64,000 bases of DNA. Origin: Geosiphon pyriformis. Taxonomy: Eukaryota > Glomeromycota > Glomeromycetes > Archaeosporales > Geosiphonaceae. The DNA is taken from assembly GCA_016748015.1 (NCBI GenBank), contig JAAOMT010000694.1, forward strand, positions 248,001 to 312,000, in the 5' to 3' direction. Numbering within the stretch: position 1 is the stretch's first letter; every line of letters starts with the position of its first letter. Position numbers and translations under genes: made by a program. The notes below the pieces were generated by a model. The model did not search any database. It was not told the DNA's origin and was given only the letters and a program-made list of their open reading frames with translations. Positions 20,476 through 31,132 of this stretch are shown piece by piece.

Positions 20476-22067
20476 ATGTTGATAAGACGAAATCTGAGTA
20501 CTTGTTCCCGTTTCCCACGTCAAGCTCAACGACTTGTTTTACGCTCAACGACCGTAGCTCACTCTGTCTCACCTTTGTCTGTATCAGTTCGTCAAGTTCG
20601 TCAAAGACCTACCAATTGTCGTTTCAACTCTTCCTCCTCGAAACCAGCTGTCGACAACGATTCTAACTCTAATACGAATCGAAAATATAAACTGAATCGT
20701 TATTTGGGTATGGCAGCACTCGCTAGCATCAGTGCTTCGATATACTTTTATTTATTAGCAAAAGGAGATAAGGATCTCGAGCCCGAAAAAAAGCAATTAA
20801 TTTTATCCCCGGCTGAAGCTACTGCTAAATTACGTGAAAATCAACTCACCACTCTTCTTAAAAACAAATCCAATAATGGTCTTGTTTGGCGGTATGACAC
20901 AAATCAGGTCGCGTCAAACGATCCGATCGAAGATGCAAAATCTGAAATGATTTTTAAATCAAAAGACGGTGATAAGTTATTTTTTGCTGTATTTGATGGA
21001 CACGGTGGCTGGAATTGCTCTCGATATTTGAGCTCTCACCTGATCGCTTTTGTTAAAAAACATTTGGACCAAGCATATCAATCTGTCGCCGGTCAAGATC
21101 AAAAAAACGATGATTCTCGACAGCAACTAGTTACCAACACAATTCAGAACGCTTTTTTAAGTTTAGATTATGAAATCGTTTTTCGTGCAATAGCCAGACT
21201 TTTGGATGCACTTAAAGATGATAAGACACCCGCAACTGTTGAAGAAAGTGTGGTTACCGCGCTCGCTGGTTCTTGTGCTATAATGGCTTACATTGATGCA
21301 GCAAAAAAAGATTTATATGTTGCATCTACAGGTGATTCTAGAGCTATTATAGGTATTAAAGACCCTGTAACTGGTGACTGGAAAGCATTACCTTTGAGTG
21401 AAGATCAAACAGGACGAAATGAAAATGAAGTTAAAAGATTACAAACTGAACACCCAGATGAAGGGAATATCATTTCTCACGGAAGAGTGTTTGGTGGTTT
21501 AGAACCAACTCGCGCATTTGGAGACGCAAGGTATTTAAAAATCTTTCCTGGGTTTTTTTTGGGGGATTCAAAATTTAACCAGATTTTTCTTACGGAATTA
21601 GATACAAATGGGATAAAATTACTCACGATCGGATACATGAAAAATTATTTGACGAAAAACGTAATATTCCAGGTGGTGAACGCAACAAGACACCACCTTA
21701 TGTCACGGCTAGGCCAGAAGTGGTTTACCACAAAATCGATAAGAATGACAAGTTTTTGGTGTTAGCAACTGATGGACTTTGGGATAAGTTGAGTAATGAT
21801 GAAGTAGCGAAGCTTGTTGGAGGTTTTCTTGATGGACGCCCAGTTGAGCAGAAAATCCAATCTAATGAACAAGAAAATGTATCTAAACCCAAAAAATTCG
21901 CCTATGTTGATGAAAATGCCTCAACACATTTAATACGGAATGCACTGGGAGGAGCAGCTCAAGAACTGTTGTGTTCCCTTTTATCTTTGCCCTCACCAAT
22001 GGCGAGAAGGTTCCGAGACGATATAACCGTGACTGTTGTGTTCTTTAGCGATAGCGAACCATCCTAG
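20476..22067 (+). CDS. PTC5: mitochondrial PP2C-type protein phosphatase (pyruvate dehydrogenase phosphatase-like)
   Basis: Exons 20476-21530 and 21602-22067 join in phase 2 (donor GTATTT, acceptor TTAG), giving 506 aa. ATG 20476 is preferred because the protein then begins MLIRRNLSTCSRFPRQ, an arginine-rich, acid-free mitochondrial presequence. It is followed at ~65-85 by a hydrophobic segment (GMAALASISASIYFYLLA). PP2C metal-binding and catalytic motifs are visible: FAVFDGHGGW (~170-179), TGDSRAIIG, GGLEPTRAFGDARYKW across the intron, LATDGLWDKLS and RDDITVTVV. Order and spacing fit the Ptc5/PDP branch, which dephosphorylates the E1-alpha subunit of pyruvate dehydrogenase in the mitochondrion. 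Substrate assignment is by family, and Ptc7 or another mitochondrial PP2C remains possible. Confidence 0.85.
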
Positions 22068-22332
22068 TATTACCTTTTTTTAAGACATTTATTCTAATTC
22101 TAATTTAAAACCCTCTCGTCGATCCCTGTCAGATGTTCGGAATACTGGCTAGACATTCTCAACCGTCAACTGAGCAGGTGATTGACGAGGCCCGTGAAGT
22201 CCTTGGGTATATAAGTAGCTGAAATAATTGATAAGTTGGATTCTTTTCGAAAATTTAATACCTCTATCGAACGACTCTTGATATGAGTTAGCACAAGTTT
22301 GGATTTTGGCATAATTATTAATTTGGTATTGA

Positions 22333-24045
22333 TCACAATTCTGATACACGTTTGATCCTTAAATTTTCAAATAACTTGGGTCTTTTTTCAGTTTTCTTTG
22401 CATGTTCTTCAAGTAAACGATTTATGGAATTTTGGCCGGCTTCTTCCTCAGGCCTGCAACATCATAAATTGAATTATATATATAATAAGTATCCGTTCAC
22501 AGAGAAAAGGGAAAATTACCATATGATCGACACCGCTTGTTTTTTCAACATGTTTTCACACGTTGACCAACTGAACCGAAGCAAACGTGGAAAGCCGAAA
22601 ATTGGATCTATATTAGATTTCAACCATTTTACTGTATTGGGATCTAGAAGATGTCCATTGGTCAAAGTGCAAGATCAAGAATATACAATATACTTATGCC
22701 ATTATGAGATTTTCATCACCTGAAGGATAACCGGATCCGAAGTCATGGGATATTTCTTTGTTCAAAAGTTTTTCTTCAAATTCCCATCCTCTTAGAACCA
22801 TATCCCTTGTAACTTTTGCACATATGCTGGCAGCGCTTACGATTGGATATATGGAATCTGCTTTTTTTTCTACGATAATCTCAATCCCGGGAAAATTTCG
22901 TTTGAGCTTGGCTTGATAAGTGTTGGGCGTTCCGACAGTGTCAACATAAATCTGATTAATTAGTTGAGTGAGACTTGATCGACACAATAATATTAAAAAA
23001 TCAAAAAATTTTTCATACCTCCGTAACGTTTACTCCTTGTGCTAATACTTCTCTTATCAAATTAATTGTGGTATCATGCGCTTGGGCATTCAAATTATAT
23101 TTTTCCCTTATATTAAGAAATAGAATGTTTAGAAACATGACAAATGAGTGGAAGTAAATAAAGTACTCCTTACTTTTTCAGCATATCGGAAGATATAGTT
23201 TGCGGACAGAGAACACGAACAGCCCAACCAATAATATCATTTCTAGAAATCACGGTTTTTAGAAGTCGTTCTCTATTTTCTTCTTTAAGAGTTTTAGAAT
23301 CTAAGATATCAAGTTAAAGGAGGGATAATAAACTTAATCACAAATCTCAATCTCAAAATGCTAAAAATCAGATAAAATACCGGAGAAACCAATTTTTTTT
23401 ACAGTCTCATATTCACTTAAGGGACAATAGCATAATCCATATACCATAGGACCTTTATTTTGGAGTAGCGGGGAGACGATTGGCATATACAGAAAAGAAT
23501 AAAAACGTGTGAACATTGGTTTAAATACCTAACCGTTGAATTTGGGACGTTTACTCTCTTTTTCCCCTCCCTTTCTTAAACCCTCCCATGGAAAAAAAGC
23601 TTGAAAAGATTCCACAAGACCAACCAAGAACAGGTCCCCTGCCCGCTTCATCAATGCCTAGAACACAAGGCGGCTGCTCCCAACTTTGCTGTGCTTCTTT
23701 AACATTCTTTGTTGATAACAAGGAAGGTATTTCGGAAAGATAAGTATAGGAACAAGTTACAGGACCTTGTTTAACTGACGGTATTGTGACTAGTGTTGGT
23801 GAGAAAGTGAGAGTTTTTTCTCCCTCTTCTGCCCCTGCCGCCTCTGTCTCTACCTCTACCTCTACCTCTACCTCTACCTCTGCCTCTGTCTCTGTCTCTG
23901 TCTCTGTCTCTGTCTCTGTCTCTGTCTCTGTCTCTGTCTCTGTCTCTGCTTCTGACTCTACTTCTGCTTGTTCTTCAGGGTGGTCTTGTGAATAAGTTTC
24001 GACTTTTTGGATAGTAGGGTCTTCAGAAAAAGCTGTGGTGTCCAT
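22333..24045 (-). CDS. RNH201: ribonuclease H2 subunit A with low-complexity N-terminal extension
   Basis: Seven exons: 24045-23625, 23452-23381, 23300-23174, 23106-23019, 22951-22720, 22643-22520, 22453-22333. All phases agree and give 394 aa. RNase H2 hydrolyses RNA in RNA:DNA hybrids and removes single ribonucleotides from DNA. Catalytic signatures are [17 protein letters not shown] (Asp132, Glu133), [18 protein letters not shown] (Asp240) and [20 protein letters not shown] (Asp268), then [12 protein letters not shown] and [11 protein letters not shown]. Human and yeast proteins have ~300 aa; the excess is an N-terminal extension of ~100 residues, acidic and rich in Glu-Thr and Glu-Val dipeptides encoded by a microsatellite. 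The gene is convergent with the PP2C gene (265 bp between stops). Confidence 0.95.
23842..23955. repeat. coding (CTCTGT/CTCTAC)n microsatellite in RNH201
   Basis: A hexanucleotide array of about 110 bp, with CTCTAC/CTCTGC units at one end and CTCTGT units at the other. On the minus strand it reads as alternating Glu-Thr and Glu-Val codons in the N-terminal extension of RNase H2A. Confidence 0.95.
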
Positions 24046-24386
24046 GATTAAAAAGAATTCAACTGGAACATTCAGATATAAGACATTATCAGATCAGTTT
24101 TATTTGAGATCAAAAGGTTTGGGTTAAAAATAAGATTGTATTATTCTGTTGTTATGGTGCAAACCATTTATAATCATCAAAAATGTAGATCAGTCCGAAA
24201 TTTTAAATGACGATCTTCACGTGTTTTTATTTATATAATTAAATTTTATTGGTTAATATACATGTGTTTTTAATATATTATTTATAAGTAAGAAGTTTAT
24301 TAGGCTTTTACAAAAAAATCTGGGTTTTATCTACTTGAACTAATACGTTTCATACATTTTTTGCATCAAAACGAACTCGTTAGAAA
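24046..24386. promoter_or_regulatory. shared upstream region of RNH201 (-) and the next gene (+)
   Basis: 341 bp between divergent start codons, AT-rich, without a recognisable motif. Presumed bidirectional promoter by position only. Confidence 0.4.
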
Positions 24387-25070
24387 ATGTACAACACTAA
24401 CAAAAAAGAGCTATTCAAGGTTATGGGCTTTAAGACAACTTCAGTTTTCTCAATCAAGGTAAAGCCAAAGATCTTTCAATTCCAATCTGATTCCCCTAAA
24501 TTAACACCAACTGATGTAAGTTTCTTGATTATTGTGATAAGCTATTATATATCACATTCTAATAAGTTGTTGAAATATTCAACAATCGAAATTCCTTTTA
24601 CAACCTAGGAAACCAATTTTAAAACTAGATCATGATTCGGTCGAATACACGATAGGTATTTTAGTCGTTATATTTCTCTTTGGTATAATTCATCATTCAA
24701 ATATTAAATTTAACCAGAAATCTTTATTACAGGGGATTTCGTATATCTCTTAGATCCAAGCAATTCTTTGAAACGCAACATTATAATCATTGAAAGGTTA
24801 TTTGTGAATTCAAAGTAAGTATCCACATTATAATAACGCAAGGTTACAAATAGAGCGCAAATGACATTCCCAAATTCTCCGGCAATCGCTCATAGTACTT
24901 TTACGATTTCTTTGACGCCTGGTGTAAACAATATTGATATCTGGGTTTCTGTTCCAATAATGACAACCGAATATGGTGGTGGTGTGAATGGAATATTCAT
25001 GGTTAATGGTGCCGTGTCACCAGCAGAAGACACGCAGGCCGAGAGATATTATATCTTTATAAAAAAGTGA
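24387..25070 (+). CDS. hypothetical protein, four exon-like blocks, one phase break
   Basis: I do not recognise the family. Coding-like blocks are 24387-24515 (ending ...SPKLTPTD before GTAAGT), 24609-24655 (PILKLDHDSVEYTI), about 24734-24813 (GDFVYLLDPSNSLKRNIIII) and, from an acceptor AATAG at about 24853, a last block ending at stop 25070 (PNSPAIAHSTFTISLTPGVN, ERYYIFIKK). Blocks 2-3-4 join in phase (1, then 2). Block 1 ends in phase 0 while block 2 needs phase 2, so the first join fails as drawn: a missed micro-exon, another start, or a lesion. The GDFVYLLDP segment faintly resembles the start of a BAH domain, but the rest does not follow, so I assign no function. Confidence 0.5.
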
Positions 25071-25851
25071 CCATCTAAAGATTAGATTAATATTAATTGA
25101 AAGCCTTTCTGAAAATGATAATACTTCGATGATTTATCACGTGGTGACGTGACTTTAGTGATTGCTGATTGGCTAAAATCTGATTGATCGGCATCCGAAA
25201 ATTAAAGATTAATAATAAAAGTGGCTAATTTTAAACTTTAATAACTTTATAAATTATAATATAATTTAAAAAATTAAACCGTAAATGTGAAAGAGAAGAA
25301 CTTAATCTAACATATTTACGGTTTAGTTTTTTAATATTATTAAAATTGGAAGACTAGATACAATTTAAAATTATATAAATTGTTTGATTACTATAAATGA
25401 TCTGCACCATACTCAATACAAAAATATTATTATTAATTAAAATTATTAATTAGCCAATCATGTTTTTAATTCAATAATTAGCCAAATTATACAAAATTGT
25501 TGTTTTCCATACTGCGACTTGTAAAAAGGAAGAAAAAACTTGCCTCAAAGGTATCACGCAAACGTACAGCAGCGTATTGGGCGTCCTTCCAAAGCCTGTA
25601 GGCCTCCAATGCGAAACTTCTAGTAAAGTCACTTTGTTGTCGGTGCTGATAGAAACCCAGGGTTTCGCAAAAGTACAAAGGTGTTGATATTCATAATAAA
25701 CCAATTTCAAGATCCCATTAGCAGTAAATATTATAGTTTCATGACATAATGACCAAAATTATCAAGTCGTGATGATCTTTTTATAAATCGAGATTAGTTC
25801 AAAATTATATATTAACTGCTGGATTGTCTACTTTACCCAACTTCTCGAAAA
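25071..25851. other. intergenic, with a GC-richer exon-like island at 25540-25690
   Basis: Mostly very AT-rich. The island at 25540-25690 is clearly less AT-rich, and its minus strand reads FTRSFALEAYRLWKDAQYAA, VRLRDTFE between an AG (CTATCAG) and a GCAAGT. It looks like an orphan exon. No partner exons were found on either side. The remainder upstream of SDHB holds no recognised gene. Confidence 0.45.
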
Positions 25852-27148
25852 ATGCCATTTTTTCTAGCAACTACTTCTAGACCTCTATTACGGAGCTTTG
25901 CGAATGTCCATTGCAAAGTCTTTGCCGTATGAGCATTTTTTTTCATTCTCCTTTTTGAATGCCGTTACTTTAATTCCTGATCCCCATTTATCATCTCTAC
26001 TAGGCACCAGCTTGTGTGGCCCGAGGGTTAAAATCTTCAGTTGCCACTCAAATGGCCACCGAAGTAGGTGAGAAACACAATAAATTATTTTTTGAAAATA
26101 AATCAAATTCCCGTTTTAATTTTCCACTTTTGTTAATCTCGAATTTCAATCTCGTTAGCCCCTTCTCTGACTCGGGAACCAGGTTTGAACTACTTCTTAA
26201 AAACTAAAGGCCCGATAATTTTACCCCGAGAGTTTTTTGTTTTTTAACCTTTCTGTATTTTCTTTAGTGAAAAAGAAGGAGCCTCAACTAACAACCTTTG
26301 CCATTTATCGATGGGTAAGTATTTGATGTTTATTTCGATCTATTTAATTTATACTAAAATCAAAATTTTAATATAGAATCCCGATAACCCAACGGCCAAG
26401 CCCCATTTACAAAAATATCAGGTCGATCTTGATTCATGTGGTCCAATGTTATTGGATGCTCTTATCAAGATAAAAAATGAACAAGATTCCACTCTCACAT
26501 TCCGACGATCTTGTCGTGAAGGGATTTGTGGCTCATGTGCCATGAACATTGATGGTGTGAATACCTTAGCATGTTTAGCTAAAATAGATCGTAATTCGGC
26601 CCAAACCAAAATCTATCCATTGCCACATAGTAAGTATCTATCTTTATTCAATAATCAATATATGAAGAGGAGGAATATGAAATTTTACGGCCAAAGAATC
26701 CAACTGATCTTATTGAGTTTTTTCAGTGTATGTTATCAAGGATCTGGTACCAGATCTGACGCACTTTTATAAGCAATACAAATCGATAGAACCGTATCTT
26801 AAGAAGAAAGAACCTGCTTCAGACAAAAAAGAATATTTACAAAGTATCGCTGAAAGAAAGAAATTGGACGGTCTCTATGAATGTATTTTGTGTGCTTGCT
26901 GTTCAACTTCTTGTCCGAGTTATTGGTGGAATTCGGATGAGTATCTTGGACCGGCTGTCTTGCTGCAAGCTTATAGATGGATGGCCGATTCCAGAGATGA
27001 CTTCTCTCGTGAGAGACGTGAAGCATTACAAAATCCATTTTCCGTTTATCGTTGTCACACGATCATGAATTGCACTAGAACCTGTCCCAAAGGTTTAAAT
27101 CCTGGAAGAGCAATTGCTCAGATCAAGAGAGATATGGCTTTGAAATAA
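25852..27148 (+). CDS. SDH2: succinate dehydrogenase iron-sulfur subunit (SDHB)
   Basis: Five exons, 25852-25926, 26004-26067, 26268-26314, 26377-26629 and 26727-27148, are phase-consistent and give 286 aa (yeast 266, human 280). It is the iron-sulfur subunit of complex II, oxidising succinate and passing electrons to ubiquinone. The N-terminus [18 protein letters not shown] is a typical mitochondrial presequence. The plant-type ferredoxin domain holds the 2Fe-2S ligands CREGICGSC (Cys108, 113, 116) and Cys128. The C-terminal domain holds [11 protein letters not shown] (about 199-209) and [20 protein letters not shown] for the 4Fe-4S and 3Fe-4S clusters. Every cluster ligand is present, so it should be functional. 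It is convergent with BLOC1S2. Confidence 0.97.
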
Positions 27149-27570
27149 AACCGCGCCTTGATTGATTATATCTTCACCATAAAATGAATGCTCATTTTAT
27201 TAGATTTCTGAGTAAAGAAATGTATTTTGGGTTGCATGATGATAGGACATGAATAATTCATATGAGCAATCAGTTGCTGTATTTTGTTAAGAAATGATGA
27301 TAAAAACTGTTTAATCGCGAAATTTTCCTATACAAATAACATTTACGAACTCGTTCTCTACTTGCTAGAGCAATCTTTTATGCTAGTGGTCGCTAAACCT
27401 AAAAGATCACGTCTAGATAAACAGTATTGATCATTGTGAACTTTTTTTAGGGCTGTTTCCTAGGAACAATCAAAACCCAAATTAAATAAGATATTCACAC
27501 ACAAAATTATAACATGCTCCCTTATCTTTAATCCATAATTATTTGCTCAAAAGGCTTGAAAAAACTCGCG
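27149..27570. other. intergenic between convergent SDHB and BLOC1S2
   Basis: 422 bp, AT-rich; expected to carry the 3' ends of both transcripts. No gene or repeat recognised. Confidence 0.5.
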
Positions 27571-28287
27571 TCACTTGTTTAATTTCTTTACCCGTAACTC
27601 TATATTTAAATTATTAAATTAAAGCACAATTATTGTCTTCAGCTCAAAATCAAAGTTATTATTTTAAATTACTTACCTAAGTCTTTGGAGTAATCATCCA
27701 ATTCAACTGCCACTTTATCTAAATATTCTACTTGTTCACAAATCTCATCGATTTGTTGAACGTACGGCTCGAAATCAAGATCTACAAACCCATATTGTTA
27801 AAATACCCAACCTCCGAGTCAAATCTTTGATTTAATCGTACCCAATTAAGAACACATAATATTCATACATACAAACTCGTTGCAACTTTGACATTTCCAC
27901 CATTAAATTTTGGGCCATTCCAGACATCTCTTTATATCTAGCACAAGTTATATTATTCATACTTTCCAACAATTTATAATCTTCAGTCGTTGCTGCGAAT
28001 AAAATTACAAATTTCACGGGTATTTTTGAACTAAGCCAAGTAATCACTCTTTGAAAACCTAAACTGAAACAAAGTTACCTGTAATCTCGGCTTTCAAATA
28101 CTCGGTCACTTTGTTAAACATGTTTTCAGTAAGTTTGTTCAAGTCATTGCCGCCACTTTTGCTTAGCCCCTCCGTTGCTGTGGAGGAGGAGCCACGAGCC
28201 ATTGCTATTTGTGAGTGAACCGAATTTTCAGAGGCTACTGTGCTTCGACGGGCGTGCGTGTTTGATGCTGAAGGTTGCTGCTGCTGC

Positions 28288-28360
<73 letters not shown>

Positions 28361-28505
28361 CAGAACTTGAAGAGCTGGAAGTTGTTAGTGGTAGGACGGT
28401 TGAAGTTATGAAGGCAAGTGTAGAAGAGAGAGCAGAACTAGCATTCGTTGCCACATTGCCAGTCACTATAATTTTGCTTGTAGTCGGTGTTGTGGGCGCA
28501 GACAT
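27571..28505 (-). CDS. BLOC1S2: BLOC-1 subunit 2 homologue with poly-Gln tract
   Basis: Four exons, 28505-28079, 27992-27873, 27781-27677 and 27599-27571, join in phase 1 throughout and give 226 aa. The conserved domain begins LNKLTENMFNKVTEYLKAEI and continues ATTEDYKLLESMN, ARYKEMSGMAQNL, YVQQIDEICEQVEYLDKVAV, ELDDYSKDLE. This is the coiled-coil BLOC1S2 fold (animal proteins ~140 aa). BLOC-1 and the related BORC act in endosome and lysosome traffic; which complex it serves here is unknown. The first ~110 residues are a low-complexity extension with Ser/Thr runs and about 28 consecutive Gln. The final exon is only 29 bp. The assignment rests on the C-terminal half. Confidence 0.9.
28275..28361. 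repeat. coding (TTG)n/(CTG)n microsatellite (poly-Gln in BLOC1S2)
   Basis: Near-pure trinucleotide run of roughly 85 bp, mostly TTG on the plus strand (CAA on the coding strand) with a few CTG at the left end. Confidence 0.95.
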
Positions 28506-30007
28506 TACAGATAACGAAATTAAAATAGATGCAAAAAAATATAAATAACACTAAAATAATAATTTATTTATAATTAACAGGAATTTAATTTAAGATATAA
28601 CTTATTTTTATTTTATTTAATATTACATATTATTTATTTATTAGGTTTTAACTGAGTGTGCCTAACTATAACCACAGAGGGTCAACTGAATTTAAAGAAT
28701 AGCCAATAATAAAATAGATATTGTTTCACAGTAAATGTAACCTATGCCACCAAGCCAATCAAAACAATCTAAACTGGATCTAATGCTATATTATCATTAT
28801 CTAACAAACAATTATTATATAATCGTCATGTGCATGCATTTATAAAGAGTATTCTAGTAAACTTGGAACTCATAATTATTTGCACTTAGCTCTAAGTCCC
28901 GAACTTGGGAACCAGACTATAGCATACTGTAAAACGAACTTACTCAACCAGATTCTGGTTAGATTTTATCTTCAAAGGCTCTAGATTCTAAAAAACCACC
29001 GATTCATTTACAGTGTTATCACTTAAAGAAGGTATTTTACATTAAAAGGAAATGCACCATATTTTTTTTAACTTTAGTAATATTTTTTAACATTTTAGTA
29101 TTAAAACTGGTAACTTGAATATTTAATATAAAAAATCTACTTTAATAACTGTATTAAAAGAATTTTTAAAGTTGAATTATAGTTACCAAAAATCCAATCA
29201 GTTTTATTATAAACCAAAATAAACAAATTTCAAAACTGGAATTTCAAAAATTTAATTTAATGCTTGAAACAACAGTCTTAGCATAAAATATTAAACCAAT
29301 TAATAAAATTACCAAAAACTTGAGTATAAAAAACTTTTAAAATTTTGGCAAATAATTTAAACTTTAATATTTATAATATTGCTAATATTTTACCAAATAC
29401 AACAATTTTTTAAAGTATTAATTTAATAGTATTATTAAAATTACTTTAATTTAAAAATAAAACATATTTAATTATTTTTTTTGGCAATTATGTTACTAAT
29501 CTTAAAAATAATACAACCTAAAAAAAGTTAACTAGCTTGGTTTTAAAAGCATTACAAAAAGCAATTGCTTTTTTTAATACAAAACAGAAAGAATTCAAAC
29601 ACTATTTTTTTTATCAAAATTTGCAATGTATACTGTTACAAACCACCAGGCTTTAACTTAATACCAGAAACTTTACCAAGAATCTTTAATCTCATTTACA
29701 ATAATTTTTAAAAGAACATTAATTTTTTAATAATTAAACATAATACAATAATTAAAATAATTTATTTATTGTTAAAACAACAAATATTTTTTTTATTTGC
29801 GAAATTCTTTTGCTATTTTTTTAAAAAAAGTCCCTCCCCTCCCCAACGAATGCCATTCGTTGTGGAATTCATATCTTTTCCAGAATTGTGCATAATGTAC
29901 TGATCAAAGTAATCTTCCACACTTGAAAGTACACAGCTACCGCACGCATCTTCCCACTATTAATTCGAAGCAGTTCATACTGCATTGAATAATATAGTTT
30001 CTATAAA
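28506..30007. other. 1.5-kb AT-rich intergenic region
   Basis: Upstream of BLOC1S2 and downstream of DPH3. From about 29040 to 29800 composition is extreme, with no open frame, resembling decayed transposon DNA. I could not match it to any family in the window. No gene seen. Confidence 0.5.
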
Positions 30008-30553
30008 TCACACGGCGATAGTTTTTTTAGCGAAATCAATCGCGTTATGACTAGTTTCTTCACTTTGGAAATCATCCTGAGGAAACCATAATTAAGTATT
30101 AATAAAGGAGAGAAAATAGTTAACTTTACTTTAATAGTAAATGTAGTGGTATGTGACATACCGGATCATAAATAACACGCACCATCAAAGAACAGCTCGG
30201 ACACCGAGCAATGTCTTCCCCGTCCATTAGTTCGACCTGAGAGGTTGTTTAATAAGATGTTTGAGTCGCTAGCGTAAGATCTTGTCAACGCAATTTTTTG
30301 GGAAGAAGAGACAAGGGAGGTAGAAAGTTAAGAAACCCGAAGTGTTAAGGTGTTTGAGCTTACCATTGTAATTTCAAAACGGTCACCACAAGGACATGGA
30401 TAGTGATAGGTTTTTGTCTGTTCGTCAAACTCAAAATCTTCTAATAATTTGACAAGAGTATCATTTTTAAATACAATTGAGATTCTACTTATGAAATGTC
30501 TATGCAAGAGTTGAGTCTTTACCGATTTCAATTTCGTCGTAGAAGGAAGTCAT
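30008..30553 (-). CDS. DPH3: diphthamide biosynthesis protein 3 (DPH3/Kti11)
   Basis: Four small exons, 30553-30523, 30440-30364, 30236-30162 and 30076-30008, are phase-consistent and give 83 aa (family ~80). The start [20 protein letters not shown], then [33 protein letters not shown] and VIYDPDDF cover the entire CSL zinc-finger protein. Two Cys pairs (CPCG and CPSC) bind the metal. DPH3 supplies electrons to Dph1-Dph2 for diphthamide synthesis on elongation factor 2 and also serves Elongator-dependent tRNA modification. Length and motifs are standard. The next gene's proposed ATG lies 18 bp away in the opposite direction. Confidence 0.96.
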
Positions 30554-30571
30554 TTTGAAAGAAATTGAGCA

Positions 30572-31132
30572 ATGGTTTATTTAGCCGAAAGGGATCCTTG
30601 GGAAATGATTGAGTGGGATAAGCAATTCATCAACCTTGATCCAATCTGATCTTGTATTTAAACTGCGCTCTTATATTTTATTACATTTGTCTACATCATT
30701 TACCATTACCCAATTTTAGTTGGGAAAGAGTATCAAAGGATAAAGTTACCTCAAATAAAATAAAGTTTTATACTATTGCTAATAAACTGTTTGATGAGGA
30801 TGGAAGAATGCTGCAAATCGTTTTTAGCGTAGAATTTTGGTCTTACTTGATCCCGTCCATCCATCCCTTCTATTCGTCCAAAATTGGTTTTAGTCCACTA
30901 TGTAAATAAAAATCCAAAAATACATTATTTTTCCAGAATGGGGTAAGATTCGTTGCGTGGTTCTAAGCATCGTGCACAATTTTAGGAAAGAGGTGGCTCG
31001 AACCAAATTTATTGTTGGACAGGGAACCGTGAAAAGATTTTCAAGTTCAAAGATCTCGTACTCTATTCCATAGATAATAAAGAAGGATTAGCGCTATCTT
31101 CGGCGCTTTCCAATAAACTATTTTTACGTTAA
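30572..31132 (+). CDS. small hypothetical protein (95 aa model)
   Basis: I do not recognise this protein. A three-exon model, 30572-30612, 30720-30819 and 30986-31132, keeps one frame and gives 95 aa: MVYLAERDPWEMI, then WERVSKDKVTSNKIKFYTIA, NKLFDEDGRMLQI, then ERGGSNQIYCWTGNREKIFK and [12 protein letters not shown] before the stop. The first donor (GTGGGA) is weak. Without it the first exon runs into a stop at 30650. A six-base micro-exon at about 30937 (AATGGG before GTAAGA) would also keep the frame. The last exon is convincing coding sequence. Its stop overlaps the ATG18 stop on the other strand. Confidence 0.45.

Noticed and set aside
24734-24813. BAH domain in the unknown gene at 24387
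   Set aside because: Only the GDFVYLLDP start resembles BAH; the following blocks show none of the expected pattern.
28175-28548. Plus-strand open frames with poly-Val and poly-Cys
   Set aside because: Mirror readings of the CAA/CTG repeat in BLOC1S2; the minus strand carries the conserved protein.
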